A stretch of DNA of 34,671 nt from GWC2-37-8 sp964485555 (GTDB taxonomy: Bacteria; Patescibacteriota; Minisyncoccia; Moranbacterales; GWC2-37-73). The DNA lies in contig CAZAJN010000044.1 of the NCBI GenBank assembly GCA_964485555.1, forward strand, positions 1 through 34,671, written 5' to 3'. The notes beneath the pieces were generated by a model, which was not told where the DNA came from, did no database searches, and was given only the letters and a program-made list of their open reading frames with translations. Positions 24,548-32,550 of this stretch are shown piece after piece; position 1 is the stretch's first letter; every line of letters begins with the position of its first letter. A program made the position numbers and the translations under genes.

Positions 24548-24602
24548 TCATTCCCGCGCGACCAAAGAAAGCGCCCTTGTTGTAAAGGCGGGAATCCAGA
24601 CC
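24548..24602. repeat. Dispersed 'tcattcccgc...gcgggaatccag' palindrome
   Basis: The outer arms tcattcccgc and gcgggaat are inverted complements around a 30-base loop. It stands out by GC content and belongs to the same broad class as the 14.8 and 16.8 kb repeats. It is followed at 24618-24648 by an 'aacttgatggact' word repeat. Confidence 0.7.
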
Positions 24603-24646
24603 CGCATTTCGCATTTCAACTTGATAAACTTGATGGACTTTATGGA

Positions 24647-26230
24647 CTAATTCACATGCTCCACTGGAATTTCAATGATGAAGCTTGAGCCTTTTTTGTC
24701 GCCTTCGGATTCAACCCACATCTTGCCGCGGTTAGCTTCGACAACCTTTTTTCCGAAATATAGACCAAGACCCGTACCAGTTGATGTTAACCTCTTTTGA
24801 TTGCTTCCACGTGAAAATTTACCAAAAATATTTTCCAGATCTTCTTTTGCAATTCCAATTCCAGTGTCAGAGACAACTATTCGAATCACATCACCAATCA
24901 ACTCCGCGCTGACTGACACACCCCCTTTTTCCGTATACTTAATAGAATTATCTATAAGATTCGAAATTGCCTCACGTATTTTGCCACGATCAATTAAAAT
25001 CAAAGGGAGCTTCCTCCTCGGAAGTTTAAGTGAAAAATTGAGTCCTTTTTCCTTAACGAGTAATTCAAATGATTCAACCAACTCCTCAAGCAAATCTTCC
25101 ACCTTTTCTTTCTGAAATTCAAAAACCATCCTACCAGATTCAATCCTAGAAATATTCAAAAGGTCCTCAATCAAATGAAGCAAGCGCATATTTGATTTTT
25201 GCACTCTCGCCAATGGGTCAACTAGTTTTTTAGGAATCTTCCCGTAATTTCCTTCAAAAACCAACGACAAGAAACCCTTGGATGTTGTCAGTGGTGTTCG
25301 CAGTTGGTGCGAAGCAATAGAAATAAATTCCGTTTTAGCTTCATCGAGTTTTTCGAGCTCACTATTTGCATGCAAAAGTTTAATATTTGTACTTTCTAAT
25401 TCTGCTTTTCTAGAGGCTTCTCGCAAAACACTCTCGGAAAGCAGTATGCCAGCAATAAAAACTACTATAAAAAAAATAATTCTAAAAAATAATTCCTGCA
25501 TGGAATTTGAGTAAAAAACTTCAACGAGAGATGCTACAATCAACACAGCCACCAGAATATGCGTAACAAAAATTTTAATCCCCAAGAAATGATGCTTCGT
25601 GATTGCAATTGAAGTGAATATGGCAAAAATAAGAGAAGTTGGGCTGTCCAAATTTGTAAATTTTAAAATTCCAAACATAGGCAAAATCGCACTAACTAAA
25701 AGCGAAAAGCCAGTAAAACCCCCAACACCTATCAAGACAAGTAAGGTTTGCTTCCTTTCTTCACCACTTCGACGACGATAGCTAAAAATAATACGGGACA
25801 GGGAAAGCAGAACTGTTGCTAAAAGATATACGCCATAAACATCAAGCAGTAAGCCTTTTTCTCCCACAATGCCGCTTGAACTAATCGCTTGAACATTTCC
25901 AATAACCAAATCAGTAAAAATAGAAACGGAAACAACAGAAAACCCCGCTACCAAAATGGCAACACTTTTCCATAATTTTTTACCTACGTGATCATACTCA
26001 TACGTCCAAAGCAATAGTGTTCCAGTTACGATAGCTCCAAAACCATACGCTAGGTTTAAAAAAACTATCTTTCCATAAAAATAAAGCAGGAAATTTGCGA
26101 GCGCCCACAAGCTTGTCATAAAACAGAGAATGGAAAATAGTATCAAATCTCTAGTTTTTTTATCATTGCGAATTGTAAGAATGCCTATATAAAAATTAAG
26201 AGCAACTGCCAACAAAATAATATAGATCAT
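24647..26230 (-). CDS. Sensor histidine kinase with N-terminal 7TM-type region (HK1)
   Basis: A 527-residue kinase. Residues 1-270 carry eight or nine hydrophobic segments of the histidine-kinase 7TM type. A short coiled linker (270-298) leads to HisKA with phospho-acceptor His308 (SIASHQLRTPL). The ATPase domain has N box NLIDNSIKYTEKGG, G1 VSDTGIGIAKEDL, and G2 GTGLGLYFGKK. It ends GSSFIIEIPVEHVN. No receiver or output domain is attached, and no response regulator is adjacent; the nearest is the orphan tandem receiver at 14.9 kb. The C-terminal 45 residues closely resemble HK2 and the fragment at 27.7 kb, so the three are paralogues. The start codon lies just past the upstream gene's terminator. 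Confidence 0.92.
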   Translation of the reverse strand: MIYIILLAVALNFYIGILTIRNDKKTRDLILFSILCFMTSLWALANFLLYFYGKIVFLNLAYGFGAIVTGTLLLWTYEYDHVGKKLWKSVAILVAGFSVVSVSIFTDLVIGNVQAISSSGIVGEKGLLLDVYGVYLLATVLLSLSRIIFSYRRRSGEERKQTLLVLIGVGGFTGFSLLVSAILPMFGILKFTNLDSPTSLIFAIFTSIAITKHHFLGIKIFVTHILVAVLIVASLVEVFYSNSMQELFFRIIFFIVVFIAGILLSESVLREASRKAELESTNIKLLHANSELEKLDEAKTEFISIASHQLRTPLTTSKGFLSLVFEGNYGKIPKKLVDPLARVQKSNMRLLHLIEDLLNISRIESGRMVFEFQKEKVEDLLEELVESFELLVKEKGLNFSLKLPRRKLPLILIDRGKIREAISNLIDNSIKYTEKGGVSVSAELIGDVIRIVVSDTGIGIAKEDLENIFGKFSRGSNQKRLTSTGTGLGLYFGKKVVEANRGKMWVESEGDKKGSSFIIEIPVEHVN

Positions 26231-26239
26231 AAAAAAAAT

Positions 26240-26289
26240 AAGGTGCTGATATGTTTAATGCTTTTAACATTATAACATATCAGCACCTT
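26240..26289 (-). terminator. Intrinsic terminator of the alpha-oxoamine synthase gene
   Basis: A 16-base perfect stem (26240-26255 with 26274-26289; core aggtgctgatatgtt) has an 18-base loop and is followed on the minus strand by TTATTTTTTTT. It lies 25 bases after the stop at 26315 and separates this gene from HK1, whose ATG follows within 10 bases. Confidence 0.9.
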
Positions 26290-26314
26290 TGTTAAAATCA
26301 ATGATGCAGTAAAA

Positions 26315-27697
26315 TCAGAATCTTAATTTATCACGCACCCGCACCAGCGATTCGGTAAGATGTTCAACATCTTCGAAGTCATGATTTGCAGTCAGGGCCA
26401 GTCTCAGCAGCGCGCCTCCCTTTTTTACCGCTGGCCAATGGATAGCTTTCACGAAAATCCCTTTTTCAACCAAGGAGTGCTCGGCGCGCTTGCAAACACC
26501 TTCGTCTCCGACCATTACGGGTGCAATATGAGAAACGCTGTTTCCTATGTCGAAACCTTTTTCCTTTAATGTATGTCTGAGAAATTCGGAAGTGTCATGG
26601 AGCTTGCGCCTTCTCCTGTCCCCGTCCTCGCCTATGATCATTGCGAGCACAGTCCTAAGCGTCGCGACTTGGAAAGTGGGCAAAGCAACTGAGAATATAT
26701 ACCCGTAATGAGACAAGGGAACGACATCGGAAAAGTCCTTCGGCAGGGTGATGAACCCACCCATCTGAGAGAATGTTTTGCTCAGAGTCCCTGCATTAAA
26801 AATATATTTCAGGTCTTCTTCAGACGTAATCCCCTGCATTTCCGCGATGCCCCTGCCTTCACGCCCATAGATTCCGTCAGAATGGGCATTATCGAGAATC
26901 AAAAGTGCATCATATTTCTTGGCGATCTCGAGCAGTTTTTTCACATCCGCAATTCCTCCGTGCATCGAAAAAATTGAATCAGTGACAATAAATTTAGTTA
27001 TCTCATCTTCCTTGTTCTTTGAGATTCGATCTTCAAGATTGTCGTAGTTAAGATGTTTGTAAGCGGTCGAGTTGATTTGGTTGTTGCCAAGAGATTCACG
27101 GATTGATGCGTGAACCAAAGCATCATAAAAAACATGTGCTCTTGGCAGACCGCTGCGAACGCCGAAGGAATTGGGAGATTTGCAAAGGATCTCCATGATC
27201 CCGTAAGACGCATTGTAGCCGGTATTTATGAGCTTGCAGCCAGAAGAACGCTTGAACAAAGCCAGCTCATCCTCAAAAAGACAGTGCTGCTCACTGTCCA
27301 ACACTGTCCTGGAACTGGCAAGACCCGTTCCATATTTTTGCACATTTTCCAGCATCGCACTGATAACTCTCTCATCATCGCCGTAGCCCATATAGTTCAG
27401 ACTACAGAAATTTGTGACCAGCTGGCCGTTCAAATTAATTTTTCGTGAAAGCGAACTCCCTGAAACCTTGCGAATCGCCGTAGTTAATCCTGCGGCATTA
27501 ACCTTTGCAAGGTGATCACTGCAAAATTCCAGAAACCTATGTGCAACCGTCATAACCCCTCCATGTTGGCATTCCTGCCTCTGATTGTAAAAAAACAAAA
27601 AAGTTCCCCCTTGGATTCGCAGAGAAACGCCACTATTCAAATCGCAAATATTCCAATTAAATATTTGCGGAATTTTTTTATTCTCCAGTATATACAA
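26315..27697 (-). CDS. Alpha-oxoamine synthase family PLP enzyme (AONS/KBL/CqsA-like)
   Basis: A fold-type I PLP enzyme that condenses an amino acid with an acyl-CoA or similar thioester. The true start is ATG 27553 (MTVAHRFLEF, 412 aa), preceded by a strong GGAGGGG ribosome site, rare in this window. Visible motifs are NYMGYGDDERV, TGLASSRTVLDSEQHCLFE, DALVHASIRES (PLP-stacking His), DSIFSMHGGIADVKKL, LDNAHSDGIYG, GTLSKTFSQMGGF with the Schiff-base Lys, and FSVALPTFQVATL. The usual DEAH is DNAH, an odd change next to the cofactor Asp. Candidates are 8-amino-7-oxononanoate synthase, glycine C-acetyltransferase, a sphingoid-type synthase, or a CqsA-like signal synthase. No biotin or threonine-degradation genes adjoin; two sensor kinases do. 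Confidence 0.85.
   Translation of the reverse strand: MYILENKKIPQIFNWNICDLNSGVSLRIQGGTFLFFYNQRQECQHGGVMTVAHRFLEFCSDHLAKVNAAGLTTAIRKVSGSSLSRKINLNGQLVTNFCSLNYMGYGDDERVISAMLENVQKYGTGLASSRTVLDSEQHCLFEDELALFKRSSGCKLINTGYNASYGIMEILCKSPNSFGVRSGLPRAHVFYDALVHASIRESLGNNQINSTAYKHLNYDNLEDRISKNKEDEITKFIVTDSIFSMHGGIADVKKLLEIAKKYDALLILDNAHSDGIYGREGRGIAEMQGITSEEDLKYIFNAGTLSKTFSQMGGFITLPKDFSDVVPLSHYGYIFSVALPTFQVATLRTVLAMIIGEDGDRRRRKLHDTSEFLRHTLKEKGFDIGNSVSHIAPVMVGDEGVCKRAEHSLVEKGIFVKAIHWPAVKKGGALLRLALTANHDFEDVEHLTESLVRVRDKLRF
27643..27669. other. Perfect 10-base stem-loop upstream of the oxoamine synthase
   Basis: cgcaaatatt (27643-27652) pairs with aatatttgcg (27660-27669) around a 7-base loop. It is T-rich on the plus side, so it would be a plus-strand terminator, though no plus-strand gene ends here. 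On the minus strand it lies in the leader of the synthase gene. Confidence 0.5.
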
Positions 27698-27708
27698 TTT
27701 TATTCATA

Positions 27709-27909
27709 TCATCCCACATGCTCCACCGGAATCTCAATGATGAAGCTTGAGCCTTTTTTGTCGCCTTCCGATTCAACCCAAACTTGGCCGTGGTGAGCTT
27801 CAGCGATGGCCTTGCCAACATAGAGTCCGAGGCCGGTGCCACCGACGTTAAGACGCGAAACATCCTTTCCGCGTGAGAATTTTTTGAAGAGGTATGGGAT
27901 TTCTTCTTT
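27709..27909 (-). pseudogene. Leftover 3' end of a third 7TM histidine kinase gene
   Basis: The minus strand encodes KEEIPYLFKKFSRGKDVS, then RLNVGGTGLGLYVGKAI, AEAHHGQVWVESEGDKKG, SSFIIEIPVEHVG and a stop. This is the G1-G2 end of a kinase ATPase domain. It matches the HK2 C terminus residue for residue until the last two or three positions, yet about a dozen bases differ over 190 and nearly all are silent. It therefore derives from a diverged paralogue under protein-level selection, not a fresh copy. It has no start of its own. Its 5' limit coincides with the stop codon of the ParA gene. Confidence 0.9.
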
Positions 27910-28927
27910 AGTATTCTGATAATATCTTCAGAATTTTATCAGATAATATCTTAAATTCTTCTTTGGATTTTTCAATATTTTCTCTTGTTCCTTGATGAAT
28001 TTCTTCCACGCAATTAGGATCAAGATCAAAAATTGCACTTCCAAGTTCCTGACATTTGGCCGGAATTCTGCCATAATCCTGTATTTCAGCAAGCGAACTT
28101 TTCCAACTCCTTTCAACTAAACCATTTCTACCATGTTTTTCGGAAAGATTCTCTTTTACTTTTTTTGGAATTTCTTCGATCCAGCGTCGATGATCCCTAA
28201 TAGGTTGCTTTCCATAAACATTGTAAGAATTTACAATGTAACCAATAAAAAGACCATCGCCAGAAAGCACAAATTTACTTTCCGTATTTCCAGAAAGCGC
28301 CTTAGCTGTGACTTTCCAGTTTTGCTTCCATTTCTCAAACATACTGCCAAGATTTTCAATACCCTGAACACTAAACGCATCGGGCATCATAGGAACAACA
28401 AAGTAATCCCCGCCAAGGAAAATAATTTGATTGAGCAGTGAAAGACTAGGTGAGGTGTCGATTACAAAAATATCAACCTCATCATTCAATCCTCTTTCTC
28501 GCATAAAACGGTCTATCGCACTTGTCTGAAAATATCCCAACTGTTGGCCGGAAGCTGCTTGTCCATAGGCTGTAACCAATAGATTCTCATACAGCGAAAG
28601 ATCCACACTACCCTTCATCAAAAAAAGATTATTTTCACTATTAGGCACAGAAATGAACGGGACACTCAAATCTATATCACTACCTCCTTCTATGACACCC
28701 TTAAGCACATCGTAAATATCTTTTTCAGCAGAAGAAAAAAGTGTCTTTTCGAAGCTATTATCCCCCATTGCTAGGCGCGAAAGATTGCACTGCGGATCGA
28801 GGTCCACAAGAACTGTCTTATGACCCTGTTTTGCAAAAGACATCGCACAATTAAAAGCCAGCGTTGTTTTTCCAACTCCTCCTTTATTGTTTGCAAATAG
28901 AAGTTTTTTCGTTCGAGTGAATTTCAT
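27908..28927 (-). CDS. Orphan ParA/MinD-type ATPase
   Basis: A 339-residue deviant-Walker ATPase. Walker A is NNKGGVGKTTLAFN (residues 13-26, with the signature lysine), followed by switch I VDLDPQCNLSRLAMG and Walker B IFVIDTSPSLSLLNQ. Such proteins position plasmids, chromosomes or protein clusters on DNA or membranes. No ParB-like partner or centromere-like iterons are visible nearby. The C-terminal 60 residues are helical and charged (EEIHQGTRENIEKSKEEFK). The gene sits between two copies of a kinase 3' end, and its stop TAA is formed at the junction with the downstream fragment. A promoter abuts the ATG, so the transcript may be leaderless. Confidence 0.9.
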   Translation of the reverse strand: MKFTRTKKLLFANNKGGVGKTTLAFNCAMSFAKQGHKTVLVDLDPQCNLSRLAMGDNSFEKTLFSSAEKDIYDVLKGVIEGGSDIDLSVPFISVPNSENNLFLMKGSVDLSLYENLLVTAYGQAASGQQLGYFQTSAIDRFMRERGLNDEVDIFVIDTSPSLSLLNQIIFLGGDYFVVPMMPDAFSVQGIENLGSMFEKWKQNWKVTAKALSGNTESKFVLSGDGLFIGYIVNSYNVYGKQPIRDHRRWIEEIPKKVKENLSEKHGRNGLVERSWKSSLAEIQDYGRIPAKCQELGSAIFDLDPNCVEEIHQGTRENIEKSKEEFKILSDKILKILSEY

Positions 28928-28934
28928 TACCTTG

Positions 28935-28963
28935 AGTATATCCGATTAATGTTTTTTTTACAA
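28935..28963 (-). promoter_or_regulatory. Promoter abutting the ParA start
   Basis: The minus strand has TTGTAA (28958-28963), 17 bases, then TATACT (28935-28940). The start would fall within one or two bases of the ATG at 28927, predicting a leaderless or nearly leaderless message, although AAGG also lies just before the ATG. Confidence 0.5.
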
Positions 28964-29019
28964 ATTCGCTTAATCAACATACCACATCTTGAACATCCCG
29001 CGTATTTTTCACACTGCTT

Positions 29020-29062
29020 TCGTATCTTGCTATATGCTATATATTACATTCTTTATGCTATG
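29020..29062. repeat. 'tatgctat' word repeat after HK2
   Basis: tatcttgctatatgctatat and onward carries several tatgctat-like words and runs into the last codons of HK2. Confidence 0.45.
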
Positions 29063-30777
29063 TGCTCTACTGGAATCTCAATAATGAAGCTTGAGCCTTT
29101 TTTGTCACCTTCTGATTCGACCCAGACTTGGCCGTGGTGGGCTTCAGCGATGGCCTTGCCAACATAGAGTCCAAGGCCGGTGCCACCGACGTTAAGACGC
29201 GAAACATCCTTTCCGCGTGAGAATTTCTTGAAAAGATATGGGATTTCTTCTTTTGGAATTCCGATTCCGGTGTCAGAAACCGTGATGCGGATCATTTGAC
29301 CAAATTCTGATTTCTTGTTTGGAATCACGAAACCATTCTCATCGATGATGACCCCGCTATCCCTAAGTTCGGCTGAAATCGTCACTCCGCCCTTTTCAGT
29401 ATATTTCAAAGCGTTATCTATGAAATTAGAAGTAAGCTCCCTGATCTTGGTATAATCCATCATGATTTCGGGAAGCGGAGTCTTGGGCATTTTCAATTCC
29501 AAAAAGAATTCCTTGGTCTTAGCGATCAAAATGAAGTTGTCATACAATTCCTTGATCAATTTCTCCACATTAGCCTTTTCGAATGCAAACTGCATCCTGC
29601 CGGATTCAATGCGGGAAACATTCAAAAGATCTTCGATCAATGAAACCAACCGCTCACTTGAACCATATATTTTTTCCAACGCACCCTTGACGCTATCACC
29701 AAGTTCTCCATAGGAACCCTCCAGAAGCAATGAAGCAAAACCCTTGATAGCCGTGATCGGCGTCCTGAGTTGATGGGATGCGATTGAAATAAATTCCGTC
29801 TTTGCGTTGTCCAATTTCCTAAGCTGGTCGTTGGCGCCAGCAAGTTTATCTGCCATTACCTGGAGTTGTTCTTTCCTTTCTACTTCTTGCTTGACCGACC
29901 TGATCAACATATATCCAAAACCAAGCGACAGTGCCAATGTTACACCAGTCAAAACAATCGCTGTCGAATTTGTAGCAAAGAAAAACTGAGAGCCAACAAG
30001 CAGAATCATGGAAACAACCAATGCCTGTGCAGCAATGAGTTTAACATTAAACACGTGATATTGAACAATTAAATATGCTAAAAATCCCATAAAGATAGTC
30101 ATACCAAATAAACCATACAACTCGTAATCAAAATTCTCTGTATATATAGCAATTTGACTTGCACCGAAAAATGACACTAGAAACAAAATGATACCAACAG
30201 AAAGTAGCAATATCTGAGTTCGTACTTCTTTTTTTGCCTTAAGATATCTCTGTATAGATAATATCGCTATCCAAACTGAAATAAATATTTCAAAATAGAA
30301 AACATAATTTAAAAAGAAATCTTGCTCCATTGCCTCACACCAACTCATTGAAAAACCAGACAGGTTCATCTTTGTTGGCGCCATAATTATAATAGGCAGT
30401 GATAATATTGCCAGTAAAATCTTAACCTTAAATGAAATGTCTTTCTTATCAATGAAAACATACACAAAATATAGACTTAATATAAAAAATATCGCATTTA
30501 TCAAGCCTAATGGGGACCAGGCCACCATTGTTAGGAGAGTGTTGTAATTCATAATCCACACAATGAAATTTCCAACCAACCACAATGAAAATGTTATTGA
30601 AAGTGCTAGAAGCAACCTAGCAAGAAGATCTTTTTTGTTTTTAAGAAAAACAAAAAAACCAACCAGCAATGCAATTATTGCAGTTGGTATATGCGAATAA
30701 TAAACAAGTGATATAGGCACAGTGTCAGCAATCATCTGATGACAAGTCGCATTATTTGTAATTAAATTATAGTCCAT
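29053..30777 (-). CDS. Sensor histidine kinase with N-terminal 7TM-type region (HK2)
   Basis: A 574-residue paralogue of HK1. Residues 30-295 contain about eight or nine hydrophobic segments; the intervening loops include Cys12 and Cys147 near the outer face. HisKA has His335 in SIASHQLRTPI, after a coiled linker at 296-325. The ATPase domain shows NFIDNALKYTEKGG, VSDTGIGIPKEEI and GTGLGLYVGKAI. Compared with HK1 there is an extra loop of about 20 residues before G1 (SGVIIDENGFVIPNKKSEF). The sensor regions of HK1 and HK2 are much more diverged than the kinase domains, suggesting different inputs feeding similar outputs. No partner regulator is adjacent. Confidence 0.93.
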   Translation of the reverse strand: MDYNLITNNATCHQMIADTVPISLVYYSHIPTAIIALLVGFFVFLKNKKDLLARLLLALSITFSLWLVGNFIVWIMNYNTLLTMVAWSPLGLINAIFFILSLYFVYVFIDKKDISFKVKILLAILSLPIIIMAPTKMNLSGFSMSWCEAMEQDFFLNYVFYFEIFISVWIAILSIQRYLKAKKEVRTQILLLSVGIILFLVSFFGASQIAIYTENFDYELYGLFGMTIFMGFLAYLIVQYHVFNVKLIAAQALVVSMILLVGSQFFFATNSTAIVLTGVTLALSLGFGYMLIRSVKQEVERKEQLQVMADKLAGANDQLRKLDNAKTEFISIASHQLRTPITAIKGFASLLLEGSYGELGDSVKGALEKIYGSSERLVSLIEDLLNVSRIESGRMQFAFEKANVEKLIKELYDNFILIAKTKEFFLELKMPKTPLPEIMMDYTKIRELTSNFIDNALKYTEKGGVTISAELRDSGVIIDENGFVIPNKKSEFGQMIRITVSDTGIGIPKEEIPYLFKKFSRGKDVSRLNVGGTGLGLYVGKAIAEAHHGQVWVESEGDKKGSSFIIEIPVEHIA

Positions 30778-30853
30778 ATTTTTTTGTTTTTATGCTTTTT
30801 ATTTTTAATATGTTGGATTTTTATATTCAAAATTGTCAATAAAAAATACTTCA

Positions 30854-31768
30854 CTATTTACATATGTCATCTCTAATTTTATCAGCATAATATTGCCAAC
30901 AAATATTGCCTTCACCATCACAACCAAGCAATGGTATTATTAATGGATTATATCCTGTTTTATTCATAACCTCAGCGAATGCTGGGATTATAATTTGTTC
31001 GGTAAATTTAGCCTCTCCTTTATCTGCTTTTATTAAGAAATTTTCTAGCAATACTGCATTTTTCACACAAAGACCAAGAATTTCAAGGTAAATTTCATAC
31101 GGACCAAGTCCTCTTTCTTTGAATATGGATGCATCAAAAAACTCAACATTTTCATATCCAAACTTCTTAAATATTCTATGATGAAAAGAAACAAGATTTT
31201 CCCCCCACATTGTATCAATATCCCTGAAACATTTATTATCTTGCTCTTTTATTGATATTATATTTTCCTTTGCAACTACCTGGGACTTGCATTTATCATT
31301 AAAAAACATCATCTTTACTAGGTGAAGCTTATCTCTATTGCGCGTGCAAAATTTATCTATCGTGTATTCGATAACAACCAAATCCAACCCCAATAAAAAT
31401 GCATACTCTTGTGCTATCTGTAATTCAAGATTAGGAGTTGCAATATTTCTAAAAATAACAGCTTTGGGCTTATCACAAAAAATCTCAGGGATATCATATT
31501 TTAAAAATAGTTCCACTTTCACTTTTAAATCCTGTTCATCCCATCTTCTCCAAATTTCCTCCTTGGCTACAGATAGAGGTGTATACATATCCTCAACCAA
31601 CAAAACTGTATCTTCTATCGATTTCTCATCTAATCGAGAGTTATCCTTGGTCAATTCTTCATCCACAACTAAAACACACTTGTCATCCTCACATTTTATT
31701 TCTACTTTTGATTTCAAAGGGTTAAATTTGGACAGGAACTTTATTGGTTTTAATAATGTATCAATCAT
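30854..31768 (-). CDS. Uncharacterised 304-residue soluble protein
   Basis: I do not recognise this protein. It has no signal peptide or membrane helix. The N-terminal ~45 residues include CEDDKCVLVVDEEL; the middle is mixed alpha/beta (PKAVIFRNIATPNLELQIAQ, LLGLDLVVIEYTID); the C-terminal half is helical, ending with PLLGCDGEGNICWQYYADKI. It has around ten cysteines, many for a CPR cytoplasmic protein, but not in an evident metal-site spacing. Codons are strongly A/T-ending compared with the kinase genes. It lies 76 bases upstream of HK2 on the same strand and could be co-transcribed with it. It is isolated upstream by a terminator. Confidence 0.7.
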   Translation of the reverse strand: MIDTLLKPIKFLSKFNPLKSKVEIKCEDDKCVLVVDEELTKDNSRLDEKSIEDTVLLVEDMYTPLSVAKEEIWRRWDEQDLKVKVELFLKYDIPEIFCDKPKAVIFRNIATPNLELQIAQEYAFLLGLDLVVIEYTIDKFCTRNRDKLHLVKMMFFNDKCKSQVVAKENIISIKEQDNKCFRDIDTMWGENLVSFHHRIFKKFGYENVEFFDASIFKERGLGPYEIYLEILGLCVKNAVLLENFLIKADKGEAKFTEQIIIPAFAEVMNKTGYNPLIIPLLGCDGEGNICWQYYADKIRDDICK

Positions 31769-31848
31769 AAAAGCATCATTTACAGATTTAAGGAAAATTT
31801 ATTCAACAGTATTAATATTATACCCCCGAATTGTTTTTTAGGGAAGAA

Positions 31849-31877
31849 AAAAAGCTTGCCAACATCGCAAGCTTTTT
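31849..31877. terminator. Bidirectional terminator
   Basis: aaaaagcttgc (31849-31859) pairs with gcaagcttttt (31867-31877) around a 7-base loop. It lies 10 bases after the stop of the small membrane protein and separates it from the 304-residue gene. Confidence 0.9.
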
Positions 31878-31887
31878 ATAACAAAAT

Positions 31888-32454
31888 TTAGAAAAATCTC
31901 ATTATTACCTCTTTCAATGAAGAAACAGCAACAAAAGCGATTCCAGTCCACCAAGCATTTGAAACAATAGTACTCCCCCAAAATATTTTCCAATCCCGCT
32001 TCGTGAAACCATTATACATATGATAACCAGGCCTTAAATAAACAGTTGTTATCAATGGATCAAAATTTATAGAAAGAAATATAAATTGTCCGACTTTGTT
32101 TTTATGAAATGCCCAATACAGAAATTTTTTGCCATGCCTTCGCCAAGCAGCCTTGGCAATATCCTCCTCCTGCTTGAAGAAATTTTCTACCAGTTCCTTC
32201 ACTGTCTCAATCCCAAGCCAATCCTTTTCCAACTTGTCATACACCCACACTATGCCAAGACAAATAACGGCCGATAAAATTGCCATCACAATTCCGCCAT
32301 AAATAGGACCGAGTTGATAAATCACATATGGATACAAAAGGTAGTCAAAAGCATAGTCAGAAGAACGAAAAACAATATGACCGATAGCCAATATCTTTAA
32401 ATTAAACTTCTTCACCCAGGAAAAATTCATAAATTTGATATATATTAAAAGCAC
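31888..32454 (-). CDS. Uncharacterised small membrane protein
   Basis: The likely start is ATG 32430 (MNFSWVKKFN, 180 aa), which fits the perfect promoter 60 bases upstream; the frame opens further up at 32454. Hydrophobic segments lie at about 35-65 (GGIVMAILSAVICLGIVWV) and near the C terminus (WTGIAFVAVSSL), with a weaker one around 110-125. The middle is helical and charged (VKELVENFFKQEEDIAKAAW). Aromatic-rich turns such as RPGYHMYNGFTKRDWKIFW are notable. I recall no named family. It is a single-gene transcription unit: strong promoter at one end, terminator at the other. Confidence 0.7.
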   Translation of the reverse strand: MLLIYIKFMNFSWVKKFNLKILAIGHIVFRSSDYAFDYLLYPYVIYQLGPIYGGIVMAILSAVICLGIVWVYDKLEKDWLGIETVKELVENFFKQEEDIAKAAWRRHGKKFLYWAFHKNKVGQFIFLSINFDPLITTVYLRPGYHMYNGFTKRDWKIFWGSTIVSNAWWTGIAFVAVSSLKEVIMRFF

Positions 32455-32489
32455 TTATCAATAGAATAGCCACCCATTAACAATTTACT

Positions 32490-32518
32490 ATTATACACCT
32501 AAACAAAGCATTTGTCAA
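32490..32518 (-). promoter_or_regulatory. Perfect-consensus sigma-70 promoter
   Basis: The minus strand reads TTGACA (32513-32518), exactly 17 bases, then TATAAT (32490-32495). Transcription would start near 32484 and gives a leader of about 54 bases to ATG 32430. It is the strongest promoter in the window by consensus match. Confidence 0.85.
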
Positions 32519-32550
32519 ACCTAAATGCTATTTTTAGCTATAATAAAGCA

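Noticed and set aside
27643..27669. Terminator for the parA/kinase-fragment transcript
   Set aside because: The stem is perfect, but its T run is on the plus-strand side; the minus strand continues ATTTGAATAG without a T tract.
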